A DNA stretch of 64,000 bases from Desulfosporosinus acididurans (GTDB lineage Bacteria > Bacillota > Desulfitobacteriia > Desulfitobacteriales > Desulfitobacteriaceae), in assembly GCF_001029285.1 (NCBI RefSeq), contig NZ_LDZY01000001.1, positions 310,001 to 374,000 on the forward strand, in the 5' to 3' direction. Shown one piece after another: positions 9,418 to 17,458 of this stretch. Both the position numbers and the translations under genes were made by a program. The notes under the pieces were generated by a model. The model made no database searches. It was not told the origin of the DNA and worked only from the letters and a program-made list of their open reading frames with translations. Each line of letters starts with the position of its first letter. The first letter of the stretch is position 1.

Positions 9418-9678
9418 TTGAATACTTATCACCCATCTCAATCCTCTAATATTTGGATGATTGCAATCAAACTACTTATACTCATTCTAGGTCTTTATGT
9501 TTCAGCTGTAGTATTGGGTAAAGTTTTTACCTGGCTATTCGCCATCACTTTCTTCCTGATACACCTTATAGTGATTGTAGCAGCCTCTTTTTTAGTTCTT
9601 CACTTATTACTAAAGTTATTATTTAAAGTTGATTTAATTAAACAGGTGTTTGGCCGACAAATTTTTAAACATTTTTAA
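9418..9678 (+). CDS. Small two-helix membrane protein
   Basis: 86 aa with two hydrophobic segments (about residues 14-38 and 40-66). The start is TTG behind a GGGGGG tract. No family recognised. It is followed at once by an intrinsic terminator, so it is probably monocistronic. Confidence 0.65.
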   Translation: MNTYHPSQSSNIWMIAIKLLILILGLYVSAVVLGKVFTWLFAITFFLIHLIVIVAASFLVLHLLLKLLFKVDLIKQVFGRQIFKHF

Positions 9679-9700
9679 GAAAATCAATTCTCAATAAATC

Positions 9701-9725
9701 AACGCCCTTAAAGGGCGTTTTTTTG
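9701..9725 (+). terminator. Intrinsic terminator
   Basis: AACGCCCTT/AAGGGCGTT hairpin followed by a run of seven T, 22 bp after the stop of the small membrane protein gene. Confidence 0.9.
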
Positions 9726-9785
9726 TTTTCACCTCATGATCTGCTGTTTAAACGAATATCTTTATTCCAAAGGAGGAATGCCAAA

Positions 9786-10571
9786 GTGAGATTTATCATT
9801 TTTAAAAAACCATCCTGGCGTAACCTTGCTCTTTGGGGAATCTTATTGCTCGTTTTGATCACTTACCGAGAGAATGTGACTGCAGTTTTTTCCGGAAAAC
9901 TGAAACCCATCTATTCGGCAACAGTCAATACCCCGTCTATAGGTCTAACCTTTGATATCAGTTGGGGAGAAAAAACCCCAGGGCCAATTCTTGATATTTT
10001 GAAACGGGAAGGAGTTCACGCTACATTTTTCCTTTCTAGTCCTTGGGCCGAAAAGCATCAAGCCTTAGTCCAGCGCATAGTTGCGGATGGCCACGAAATT
10101 GGGTCCCATGGAAACCGCCATATTGATCTTAACACCTTAGGATCTGGTGAAATTGAACAGGAGATATCCTCCGCTCAAGAAGTTCTAGAACGAATATCCG
10201 GTCAAAAAGTGCGGCTTATCCGCGCTCCGAATGGAGCTTATGATAATAAAGTAATTGCTGTCGCCCATAAGCTTGGCTACCGAGTTATTCAATGGAGCGT
10301 TGACTCACTTGACTGGAAACGACCCGGACCATCGGCAGTCGTTAACAACGTTCTTAATGGGATACGCTCAGGTGGAGGAGCTAAAGCAGGCGACATTATT
10401 TTATTTCATGCTTCAGACTCTGCGCCTGATACGATTCAAGCCTTGCCTACAGTCATAGAACAGCTGAAAAATAAAGGCTACACCCTTATGCCCGTGGGAA
10501 AACTATTGTCAGAAGCAAGTGGAACTTGGCCTCCTGAAAGTAAATTAGATAATGAATCATCCCCAAAGTAA
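9786..10571 (+). CDS. pdaB: Polysaccharide deacetylase, PdaB-like
   Basis: NodB-domain polysaccharide deacetylase, 261 aa from GTG 9786, which has AAAGGAGG 9 nt upstream; the longer frame from 9723 has no ribosome site. One N-terminal membrane segment (about residues 16-31). The domain starts with GLTFDISWGEKTPGPILDIL, the FDISWG signature of sporulation PdaB proteins in place of the usual TFDD, followed by ATFFLSSPWAEKH and HEIGSHGNRH. PdaB is needed for spore maintenance in Bacillus. Orthology rests on the signature only; other extracytoplasmic deacetylases remain possible. Confidence 0.85.
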   Translation: MRFIIFKKPSWRNLALWGILLLVLITYRENVTAVFSGKLKPIYSATVNTPSIGLTFDISWGEKTPGPILDILKREGVHATFFLSSPWAEKHQALVQRIVADGHEIGSHGNRHIDLNTLGSGEIEQEISSAQEVLERISGQKVRLIRAPNGAYDNKVIAVAHKLGYRVIQWSVDSLDWKRPGPSAVVNNVLNGIRSGGGAKAGDIILFHASDSAPDTIQALPTVIEQLKNKGYTLMPVGKLLSEASGTWPPESKLDNESSPK

Positions 10572-10663
10572 GTGTCATTGCGATTCTCTGGTTAAAAATT
10601 TTAAGAGCGAATCAACCTCTTGCCGTTTAGATGCTTGATCTCTCCTCAATCGGTGGTGGATTA

Positions 10664-11533
10664 TCAGTGTCCCTTCCATGATGAAAAGCCTTCGCCCACG
10701 ACTTCAGGAACCTCAGAAATGGCCACAAAAGACATCGGATCTTGTTCGCGAACAATCTCTTTTAATTGAGACAACTCCGTACGATTAATAACACAATAGA
10801 CAACCTGCTTAGATTCTCCCGAAAAAGCGCCTGTCGCTTGAAATAGGGTTACCCCGCGTTCCAGCTTGGACATTATTTCATTCGCAATCTCTTGGGGGCA
10901 AGAGGTTACCACCATTACTGACTTAGAATAACTGAGACCTTCCTGAACTAAGTCAACTACCCGGGTCGCAATGAACATATATATCATGGCATACATGGCC
11001 ATTTCTGGTTTAAATAAAATAGCCGCCATCATAAAAATTACCGCATCAATTGCCAGTAAAATCTGACCTACACTGAAAGGCGTCGTTCTCGCAAATAAAA
11101 CAGCCAAAATATCTGTCCCGCCCAGAGAACCTCGCGAACGAAAAATAATTCCCATGCCGATCCCTGAAACAACCCCGCCAGAAATTGCGGCCAACAGCGT
11201 ATCATGAGTTAAAGGGGGTAATTGGGTCGTCATAGAGAGAGTCATTGACAAAACAGCAACACCCAACACACTTAAAAGTAAGAATCTGCGTCCAACTAAT
11301 TTAAGCCCTACGATAAAAAGAGGTATATTTAAAGCCAATATAATCCAACTCACAGGCCATTTAAACAAATAATGCAAAATAATCGCAATCCCTGTAACCC
11401 CGCCATCCGCTATGCGGTTAGGAATGATCAAAGTATTAATACTTACACTCACTATTGTGGCACCGAGAATTATTCCTAAGAGGTGCTTTAATAATTGCCA
11501 AGAAAAGGTCTCTTTTATCTGCTTCCAGTGCAA
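10664..11533 (-). CDS. yitT: YitT family membrane protein
   Basis: YitT/DUF161 protein, 289 aa: five or six hydrophobic helices in the first 180 residues, with the RGSLGGTDILA loop typical of the family near residue 133, then a soluble C-terminal DUF2179 domain (about residues 205-280). TTG start with GAGGAATTTCA upstream. The transport substrate of the family is unknown. Convergent with pdaB; the 92 bp between them hold no clear terminator. Confidence 0.88.
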   Translation of the reverse strand: MHWKQIKETFSWQLLKHLLGIILGATIVSVSINTLIIPNRIADGGVTGIAIILHYLFKWPVSWIILALNIPLFIVGLKLVGRRFLLLSVLGVAVLSMTLSMTTQLPPLTHDTLLAAISGGVVSGIGMGIIFRSRGSLGGTDILAVLFARTTPFSVGQILLAIDAVIFMMAAILFKPEMAMYAMIYMFIATRVVDLVQEGLSYSKSVMVVTSCPQEIANEIMSKLERGVTLFQATGAFSGESKQVVYCVINRTELSQLKEIVREQDPMSFVAISEVPEVVGEGFSSWKGH

Positions 11534-11637
11534 TGAAATTCCTCATTTCTTGAATCAGCTCAGTTATTTTCCTTGTAGCATTATACAGCAGACTCCTTTA
11601 GGAGACAACTTCCAGACCAAATCATGAGATTTCAATC

Positions 11638-11666
11638 TTGACAAATCGGGACAAATTGGGTAAAGT
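11638..11666 (+). promoter_or_regulatory. Promoter of tRNA-Arg
   Basis: TTGACA (11638-11643), 17-bp spacer, TAAAGT (11661-11666); the mature tRNA begins 19 bp later, as expected for a sigma-A promoter. Confidence 0.8.
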
Positions 11667-11684
11667 AAAGAAGTGTCCTCTTAT

Positions 11685-11760
11685 GCGCTCGTAGCTCAGT
11701 GGATAGAGTGACGGTTTCCGAAGCCGGAGGTCGCAGGTTCAAATCCCGCCGGGCGCACCA
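11685..11760 (+). tRNA. tRNA-Arg (anticodon CCG)
   Basis: 76 nt that fold as a complete cloverleaf with an encoded CCA end: acceptor GCGCTCG/CGGGCGC, D stem GCTC/GAGT, anticodon loop TTCCGAA (anticodon CCG, reads CGG), T loop TTCAAAT. Four stems have a non-Watson-Crick pair: G-U in the D stem, A-G at the top of the anticodon stem, A-C in the T stem and U-G in the acceptor. It lies at the edge of the accessory region, with its own promoter and terminator. Confidence 0.93.
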
Positions 11761-11770
11761 TAATGTATTT

Positions 11771-11806
11771 AAAGCCACAACCTGAGAGTTGTGGCTTTGT
11801 TTTTTT
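11771..11806 (+). terminator. tRNA-Arg terminator
   Basis: 11-bp perfect stem AAAGCCACAAC/GTTGTGGCTTT, 6-nt loop, then G and seven T. It ends exactly at the stop codon of the convergent kinase gene. Confidence 0.92.
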
Positions 11807-12481
11807 CTAATCTAGCAACTGTTTGACAGTTATGTATATATCGTTGTGAATTTCTTCAATACTTCTCAGTTTATCGTTTGAAACACAATCAATCCTCTTC
11901 CATTCGTAATCAGCACCTATTTCACAGGCAGTATTATATGAATGTACCAAATATTCGTAATTACTCTCATGGATATCCTTATTCTCATCGCCAAATTTAT
12001 TTTGGCGATTATTCATTAAGGTTTGACTAAAATGAGGAGGCATGTCGAGGAAAATTACACAATCCGGAACAGGCAGTTTGAATTTTTGAAACTCCAAATC
12101 TTCTAACCAATCAAGATAAACTTTTCTTTCTCCTTTATCCAATAATTTAGAGGCCTGATGAACCATATTCGAGGTGGTATAGCGATCAGCTAATATAATG
12201 CCGCCTCCTAAGTAGAACTCTTCCCATTCTTTCTTATAGGATGCATACCTATCAACCGTATAAAAAGTAGAAGCAGCATAAGGATTCACGTCGTTAGGAT
12301 TCCTACCGAACTCCCCTTTTAAATACATCTTAATTAGGGTCGAGGAATCACTCTTATAATTAGGAAATTCCACTTTTTTTATAGTATAATTTTCAGCTTT
12401 TAGCCGCTCAAATAATAATTTTGTTTGCGTTGCCTTACCTGAGCCATCACCAGCTTCTATAACGATTAGCTTTCCCTTCAA
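11807..12481 (-). CDS. Thymidylate kinase-like protein
   Basis: 224 aa. P-loop GDGSGKAT near residues 12-19 and ADRYTTSN around residue 97, matching the P-loop and DR(Y/F) motif of dTMP kinases; phosphorylation of dTMP to dTDP is expected. TTG start with AGGAGGGG upstream. It differs from short bacterial Tmk in its loop layout (YLKGEFGRNPNDVNPYAAST) and resembles the variant found alone, away from holB, in Clostridia. A broader nucleoside-monophosphate kinase role cannot be excluded. Confidence 0.82.
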   Translation of the reverse strand: MKGKLIVIEAGDGSGKATQTKLLFERLKAENYTIKKVEFPNYKSDSSTLIKMYLKGEFGRNPNDVNPYAASTFYTVDRYASYKKEWEEFYLGGGIILADRYTTSNMVHQASKLLDKGERKVYLDWLEDLEFQKFKLPVPDCVIFLDMPPHFSQTLMNNRQNKFGDENKDIHESNYEYLVHSYNTACEIGADYEWKRIDCVSNDKLRSIEEIHNDIYITVKQLLD

Positions 12482-12619
12482 AAATAGCCCCTCCTTAGTG
12501 TTTCCATTTGGCTTTTTGCCAAAATTACATAATTATCACTTCATTATTACTTCTTGGACCCAATTGACATCCCTGTTGGCATCCTCCAATGAGATATCGC
12601 CCGAACGACGAAACAACAA

Positions 12620-13213
12620 CTATTTCACCCGTCTGATAAATGGAATCAATGCTGGAATTTTCTTCTGATAGATCATGTACGATAAGCCAAATTGTTTAAC
12701 TAGTTTCTTTTCCTCTAACCTAATACCTATTAGTATATAACCGGTTAGAATTGTATGAACCATAATGTCTATCCTTGTCGAATTCAGACTCCACATGAGT
12801 ACAATCGTGGCTAGATACATCGGATGACGAACAATGCCCAATAGTCCCTTATCAGTAATGGTTTTAGGGAGAGTGTTTTTCTCCCGTATCTCCTTTATCT
12901 GACGAATACCAATAAACTCCAAGGGATCATAACTTAGAAAGGCCCATAAAATTATCAGGCATGAGAAAATAATCAAACCATATTGTAAAATCGTCCATGG
13001 AGGCACAAATTTTATGACGAATTTTTTATCTAAGGACTTGGTGTATTTTTGAAACGTCATAAATAAGAGTATAGAAAGCAGATTATAAAAAATTCGGTAA
13101 AACGCATAGTATCTTCCCAACAATCGACCCGTCCAAGCAGAAAATCGGAAATCAATTAATAGACTATGAATAAAGGCAAATCCAACCCACATCATAATAA
13201 CAATAATATACAT
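12620..13213 (-). CDS. Membrane methyltransferase-like protein (NnrU/ICMT type)
   Basis: About 197 aa with five or six membrane helices. The C-terminal GIVRHPMYLATIVLMW followed by RLEEKKLV...YQKKIPALIPF is the hallmark of the isoprenylcysteine carboxyl methyltransferase / NnrU / MddA superfamily of integral membrane proteins; substrate unknown. The frame opens at TTG 13252 with no ribosome site; ATG 13213 has GGAGG 14 nt upstream and is the better though not ideal start. A spo0A-like fragment lies just upstream at 13266-13299, so the 5' end may have been rearranged. Confidence 0.72.
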   Translation of the reverse strand: MYIIVIMMWVGFAFIHSLLIDFRFSAWTGRLLGRYYAFYRIFYNLLSILLFMTFQKYTKSLDKKFVIKFVPPWTILQYGLIIFSCLIILWAFLSYDPLEFIGIRQIKEIREKNTLPKTITDKGLLGIVRHPMYLATIVLMWSLNSTRIDIMVHTILTGYILIGIRLEEKKLVKQFGLSYMIYQKKIPALIPFIRRVK

Positions 13214-13265
13214 AAATTTAATCGATTCCTCCACTGATAGACAAAGTGCCAATGTACATTGTTAG

Positions 13266-13299
13266 TTCAAATGCATGCCGAATTCCTCGTTCCACTCTG
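13266..13299 (-). other. Stray fragment similar to spo0A coding sequence
   Basis: 34 nt matching spo0A positions 15692-15725 with 31 identities, in the same orientation. Read on the minus strand it encodes RVERGIRHAFE against RVERGIRHAIE in Spo0A (DNA-binding domain). Not in an open frame. Probably a remnant of a second spo0A-like gene or of a recombination event. Confidence 0.6.
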
Positions 13300-13404
13300 A
13301 GGCTTCGCTAAACACAAGTTTCTTTCATAGTTTAGTGGTATGAATTAAATAGTAAATTAGTTTATTTCCATAAATTTTACGAGATATTTTAGGAAAAAGT
13401 CAAC

Positions 13405-13776
13405 TTACTTTTTAAGAGCATGTGATTTTCTACAATGATGGATGAGGTTCAAAGAAAATATAAAATTGAGACCCCTTCTGACTGCTAGACACAATCCAGT
13501 TCCTTCGTCTTTTGTTGTAAAGAATGGAGTGCCTATTTTATCTAAGATTTCAGGTTCAATCCCCTTACCCTGGTCTTGAATTTCTAATACAACAGTCTCA
13601 GCCTTCTCCTTACAATAGGTTTTAATTGCTAAAGTTCCTCCGTTCGGCATAGCTTCAAATGCATTCTTAGTAAAATTCAATATGACTTGGCATATTTCTT
13701 TTTCATCTAACAATAAATTGGGAATAGTGTTTAAATCTGTAACTATATTTTGATCAATAGCAATTAAAACGAGGCT
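13405..13776 (-). pseudogene. Histidine kinase C-terminal fragment
   Basis: Remnant of a sensor histidine kinase ATPase domain. N box ILNFTKNAFEAMPNGG, G1 box DQGKGI and F/G2 region GTPFFTTKDEGTGLCLAV are all clear, then the frame departs from the family (a kinase would continue with CYGIA-like sequence) and ends after about 24 unrelated residues. In-frame coding continues upstream to about 13776, where a TGA blocks it; the sensor and dimerisation domains are missing. The GTGL box is altered to GTGLC. The best match in style is the orphan kinases that feed Spo0A, whose gene is 2 kb away. Not functional. Confidence 0.8.
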
Positions 13777-13911
13777 TCATGTGAATAAAACAAGCAACAA
13801 TAAATCATCCCACCCCCTCTCTCCTGACCTCGACGCGCCCCTGTAAAATACTGGACATTCTGCAATTATAAAACCATCTTCGCCTTTGCGAAAAATAACA
13901 GGAAATTTCAT
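13777..13911 (-). pseudogene. HicB-like antitoxin remnant
   Basis: A 44-codon frame with ATG behind GGAG (9-nt spacing). The first 21 residues, including MKFPVIFRKGEDGFIIAECP, match the start of HicB-type antitoxins, which would normally continue with a PGC(I/V)SQG turn and EAL. Here it changes to unrelated sequence and stops, so the gene is truncated and abuts the kinase fragment. No HicA toxin gene is visible. Family call is by pattern only. Confidence 0.55.
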
Positions 13912-14124
13912 AATGTTAATCTCCAACAAAAATAGTAAATTAGCCATGCTATCAAGCGTTACAAATATTCTGTCCTTCTATTGCAGAATCCTTCCTTGGT
14001 TTGTAAGATCCTTTGAGCGGCAAGATTTGTATCCCTATCATAAATGAAAATTAATCTTTATTGGATTTATTATTTATTTGCTGTACTATTAAAGTCACTT
14101 AATAAATATGGGGGGGTACTAGGA

Positions 14125-14430
14125 ATGAGAGTGTTGGTCAGAGTGCCAATGAATCAGCCTTTGCAATTGAAGGACATTGAAGGCACATTTGAAGACTTTC
14201 AGGAGTTAGTTGGAGATTTGTTAGAGATTGTTCCGTTAACAGATGATATTGTGTGCTTATGTAATGATGAAGCGGAAATGCTAGGACTGAAAAAGAACTT
14301 TTATGATGATCGACATGGTTGGGTCTTTGGGTCTTGTGTATTCACGGCAACTAAGAACAGGGAGTTTGCTTCTCTTTCAGATAAGCAAATCGGATACATC
14401 TCAGAGTATATCGGTTTTCCAGTTGTCTAG
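14125..14430 (+). CDS. DUF3846-like protein
   Basis: 101 aa from ATG 14125, which follows a GGGGGG...AGGA purine block (an upstream in-frame ATG at 14044 has no ribosome site). MRVLVRVPMNQPLQLKDIEG and the C-terminal FGSCVFTATKNREFASLSDKQ match the short DUF3846 family found mainly on phages, plasmids and integrated elements; function unknown. It is the only apparently intact plus-strand gene in the decayed stretch, supporting a mobile-element origin for the region. About 210 bp upstream (13912-14124) hold no other gene. Confidence 0.7.
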   Translation: MRVLVRVPMNQPLQLKDIEGTFEDFQELVGDLLEIVPLTDDIVCLCNDEAEMLGLKKNFYDDRHGWVFGSCVFTATKNREFASLSDKQIGYISEYIGFPVV

Positions 14431-14502
14431 GTATGCAATTGTTCTATTCAACCTGTAAAGAAGATAGGACAATATGACTCTGTCACACGATAATAAACTA
14501 TA

Positions 14503-14542
14503 AATGCCCTCAGATAGAAATTATAGTCTATCTAAGGGCATT
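14503..14542 (+). terminator. Hairpin terminator of the DUF3846 gene
   Basis: 16-nt arms AATGCCCTCAGATAGA / TCTATCTAAGGGCATT with a single mismatch and an 8-nt loop, 72 bp after the stop; T-rich sequence follows. The remaining 150 bp to 14692 are AT-rich with no gene. Confidence 0.6.
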
Positions 14543-14692
14543 CGCTCTATTTTTAGGAATCCAAAATGGTCTATTTTTTTGCAACACTAATACTATATCA
14601 AATTTTGTAGAGAATCGACCATAACATAAAATAATGATTAACTATTTAATTTAAACAATTTAATAAAGGAATTAAAATTTTATGCAATTTTA

Positions 14693-15443
14693 TTAACTTA
14701 TTTGAATTTCAAGATACCGTCGAGAAACATTTTGATCATCTATTTGGAGATAAACTTTTGTGACTTCTAAGCTAGAATGACCCAATATTCGAGATGGAGT
14801 ATATATATCTCCCCCATTTAGAAGATAATACATTGCAAAATTAGCTCGAAGGCGATGAGGGAATAACTCAATCCCTAAACTCTTGCCAATTTTATTTAAT
14901 GTTCCTTCGTAATTGGTAGGCTTTAGCAAATTCCCTTTGTTTGAAGGGAAAAGTAATTCATTCGTCACATAACGATCCTTATATCGGATCCAATTTTTCA
15001 ATTCCTTTTTTAACTTGACGGAAAAGAAAATAAGTCGTTCCTTTTTATTTTTTGTGTTTCGCAACACAATAGCTCGATTGTTTAAATCAACGTCATCAAC
15101 TTTAATCCCCAAGCATTACGAAATTCGACATCCTGTACTAAGAAGAAGTAAAGTAATGACAAAATTTCTATAGTCATGAAATTTTATTTTACTCGTCCTC
15201 ATCTGTAAGCCAATTAAAAAATACTTTAATATTCCGAACGTAATTATTAATGGTATTCACACTAATGGGTTTACCTCTGTCCCTGCGCACAAAGGAATTG
15301 TTGTTCCCCTCTTCAGCCGTAGTGTATTTTCCACGATCCTGAAGGCACTTAACATAATGCCGAATATGATTTTAGGTGAGGTTATGACTCGTACAATGGA
15401 GCATAAACTCCTCAATTCTTAGGTCAAAATTAGAATACTTCAA
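14693..15443 (-). pseudogene. Decayed tyrosine recombinase (integrase)
   Basis: XerC/D-type integrase broken at several places. From TTG 15443 (GGGGAGG upstream) the SAM-like N-terminal domain reads DLRIEEFMLHCTSHNLT, then TAA, then NHIRHYVKCLQDRGK and later INNYVRNIKVFFNWLTDEDE before another stop. The catalytic domain resumes with LLLLSTGCRIS (first catalytic Arg), where the expected Glu codon after RIS is TAA, and continues openly from 15112 with PHRLRANFA (His/Arg) and LGHSSLEVTKVYLQI (Tyr). Sequence between the two domains is shortened. Two or more nonsense changes plus a deletion make it dead. It marks the far edge of the accessory stretch that begins at tRNA-Arg. Confidence 0.88.
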
Positions 15444-15457
15444 AATAATTTTCCTCC

Positions 15458-15485
15458 CCTATCATACAGATAAACGTATGATAGG
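15458..15485. repeat. Perfect inverted repeat
   Basis: CCTATCATAC (15458-15467), 8-nt spacer, GTATGATAGG (15476-15485), just 5' of the integrase remnant and 66 bp past the spo0A stop. It may be an operator or recombination-associated site, or a weak spo0A terminator. Confidence 0.5.
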
Positions 15486-15550
15486 AAAGCGCTTAGCGAA
15501 CAAAAAGTTTATTGCCTTATCAAAATCCTTAAACCCTTGGTATCAGTGCC

Positions 15551-16348
15551 TTAGCTAACCTTACTCATTACTCTTAATTTGTCGGCTAAAAGGGCAATGA
15601 ACTCTGAGTTTGTTGGTTTCTGACGTTCTATGTTCATCGAATAACCAAATATTCGTTTTAGGGTATCCGTATGTCCTCGTTCCCAAGCTAATTCAATCGC
15701 ATGCCGAATTCCGCGTTCCACTCTGCTCGGTGCCGTATCAAACTTTTTAGCAATTCCTGGGTAGAGCTCTTTAGTAACTGCCCCTAAAAGAGAAACATCT
15801 TCAACCACCATAAGAATAGCATCACGTATATATTGATATCCTTTGACATGGGCAGGAATACCAATTTGATGCATCATTGTGGTTACTTCCACACTTAAAT
15901 TTACTCCATTGCCAACTGTTGTGACCGATGGAGCGGATGTTGTAAACTGAGTTGGGGCAGTTGCCGGCAAATCTTGCGTTAAGGAACGAATTCGCTTATT
16001 TAATATTTCCAAGTCAAACGGCTTAAGAATGAAATAATCTACTCCCAGTAACATTGCCTGATGAGTGAGGGACTCCTGCCCAAAAGCAGTAAGCATTATT
16101 ACCTTAGGACGCGGCATTGTAGTACGGCTATTTACACGTTCTAAGACCCCTAATCCATCTAAATTCGGCATAACCAAGTCAAGAATAATTAAATCCGGTT
16201 CTTGAGTTTGAATGAGTTCCCAAGCTTCCAAACCATTATTAGCGATGCCAACAATGATTACATCTTCTTGTCCTTGGAGGTAGTTCTGTAGCATTTGACA
16301 TAAATTACGATTGTCATCCGCCACAATTATTTTGATTTTCTTACCCAT
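15551..16348 (-). CDS. spo0A: Stage 0 sporulation protein A
   Basis: Master sporulation regulator, 265 aa. Receiver domain with acidic pair D11-D12, phospho-acceptor D57 in LIILDLVMP, the conserved Thr of MLTAF and Lys of ILKPF; Pro/Thr-rich linker around 130-145; C-terminal Spo0A DNA-binding domain with the signature SRVERGIRHAIELAW. Full length. Downstream of a promoter carrying an 0A box. The usual upstream spoIVB/recN neighbours of Clostridia are absent; instead an acetyltransferase lies upstream, so the locus has been rearranged. Confidence 0.98.
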   Translation of the reverse strand: MGKKIKIIVADDNRNLCQMLQNYLQGQEDVIIVGIANNGLEAWELIQTQEPDLIILDLVMPNLDGLGVLERVNSRTTMPRPKVIMLTAFGQESLTHQAMLLGVDYFILKPFDLEILNKRIRSLTQDLPATAPTQFTTSAPSVTTVGNGVNLSVEVTTMMHQIGIPAHVKGYQYIRDAILMVVEDVSLLGAVTKELYPGIAKKFDTAPSRVERGIRHAIELAWERGHTDTLKRIFGYSMNIERQKPTNSEFIALLADKLRVMSKVS

Positions 16349-16415
16349 TCGACCATCATCCCGCCTTAATCGTATTCCGGTAGACTATTTCTCACTTCGA
16401 AACTCCGGTGCCCTT

Positions 16416-16440
16416 ATTATACGTTAAGGGCAATGTCGAA
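16416..16440 (-). promoter_or_regulatory. spo0A promoter with 0A box
   Basis: On the minus strand, TTCGACA (16434-16440, complement of the 0A-box consensus TGTCGAA) lies 12 bp upstream of TATAAT (16416-16421), covering the -35 zone, 68 bp before the spo0A start. This suggests direct autoregulation. The remaining gene-free stretch to 16629 shows no other feature. Confidence 0.65.
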
Positions 16441-16629
16441 ATCGCAAATAATAAGGAAACTAGGCAAAGCTGTTTAAAGAGCTGGAAGGCTGATGGGTTA
16501 AGGTTTTTGGATAATATTGGAAATATTTTTTGACGCAAAATATTCCTGTATTTTCCATTAGGGTGAGATAACTTTCTATTGAGAATGAAATAATGAGAAC
16601 ATAATCGAGATTAATCAAAAAAAATTATC

Positions 16630-17139
16630 CTAAATCCCGCCAATATTACAAATCATCTTTTGAACCGCGATAACATCGAGCCATTGACCAAATTTTATGC
16701 CAACTTCCCGATAATGTCCGACCTGGCAAAAGCCGTTTTTTTCTGCCAACCTTAAACTGGCTGTATTCGATCCTGTTATTAGACCAATTAACGAGTGATA
16801 ATCTAAGGATTCAGCACGGTCACAAAGATGTTTAAGAAGCATATCTCCCACACTTTTTCCCTGATACTCTGGAGCAATATAAATCGAGAATTCTCCAGTC
16901 GGCCGATAAGCTGCTCTGGGATGAAAGGGAGATATACTCCCCCAGCCAATGACTCTATTTTGATCTACAGCAGCATATAATGGATACCTTCCCTGATGTT
17001 CTTTAAACCAGTGTTCATTCTGTTCAATTGAACGTTCCTCAATGTCAAAGGTCGCAACTGAGTTCAGTACTGCCCAGTTATAAATCTCCCGCATTCGTTC
17101 CATATCGTCCTTTTCTGCTTTACGTATAACAACGTTCAT
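16630..17139 (-). CDS. GNAT acetyltransferase (phosphinothricin/methionine sulfoximine type)
   Basis: 169 aa from ATG 17139, just after GAGGCGGATAAGG; the frame is open to 17163. GNAT fold with the acetyl-CoA loop around EYQGKSVGDMLL (residues 91-102). Overall pattern (IYNWAVLNSVATFD near the N-terminus, SISPFHPRAAYRPTGEFSIY in the middle, ITGSNTASLRLAEKNGF later) is that of the PAT/Bar/MddA group, which N-acetylates phosphinothricin-like glutamate analogues or methionine sulfoximine. Natural substrate here unknown. Divergent from the ferredoxin gene. Confidence 0.87.
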   Translation of the reverse strand: MNVVIRKAEKDDMERMREIYNWAVLNSVATFDIEERSIEQNEHWFKEHQGRYPLYAAVDQNRVIGWGSISPFHPRAAYRPTGEFSIYIAPEYQGKSVGDMLLKHLCDRAESLDYHSLIGLITGSNTASLRLAEKNGFCQVGHYREVGIKFGQWLDVIAVQKMICNIGGI

Positions 17140-17269
17140 AGCCTTATCCGCCTCACTTACCAAAAACTTGTTTATTAGCTCAAAAAAATTCTATTTATAT
17201 AACAGTAATATGAATAGACTACTTTGACAAGGGAAGAATATCATTAGATTTGGTGAAGGAGGGTACATA

Positions 17270-17458
17270 ATGATTGCCGAAGTTGACAAAGATACGTGTA
17301 TAGGGTGTGGAGCTTGCCCTGAATTTTGCCCTGAGGTCTTTAAGATGGACGACGATGGCTTAGCAACGGCTTATACCAACCCTGTTCCCAGCGATGTAGA
17401 AGACACTGCCAAAGAAGCAGAAGAAGGCTGCCCCGTTGATGCTATTACTGTAAACTAA
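17270..17458 (+). CDS. Ferredoxin, single [4Fe-4S]
   Basis: 62 aa, low-potential electron carrier. CIGCGACPEFCP supplies C10, C13 and C16 plus an additional C20; the fourth cluster ligand is C54 in EEGCPVDAI. A second full CxxCxxC is absent, so one cluster is expected. Acidic, no signal peptide. Strong GAAGGAGGG ribosome site. Ends at a bidirectional terminator shared with the siroheme gene. Confidence 0.93.
   Translation: MIAEVDKDTCIGCGACPEFCPEVFKMDDDGLATAYTNPVPSDVEDTAKEAEEGCPVDAITVN

Noticed and set aside
12500-12619. Open minus-strand frame after the methyltransferase stop, in frame with it (SGDISLEDANRDVNWVQEV)
   Set aside because: Short, no start or ribosome site of its own; possibly a relic, not supportable as a gene.
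15124-15130. 0A-box-like TTCGACA inside the integrase remnant
   Set aside because: Seven-base match inside former coding sequence with no promoter context; chance.
11735-15550. att duplication of the tRNA-Arg 3' end marking the far edge of an island
   Set aside because: No copy of the tRNA 3' sequence was found by eye near the integrase remnant.
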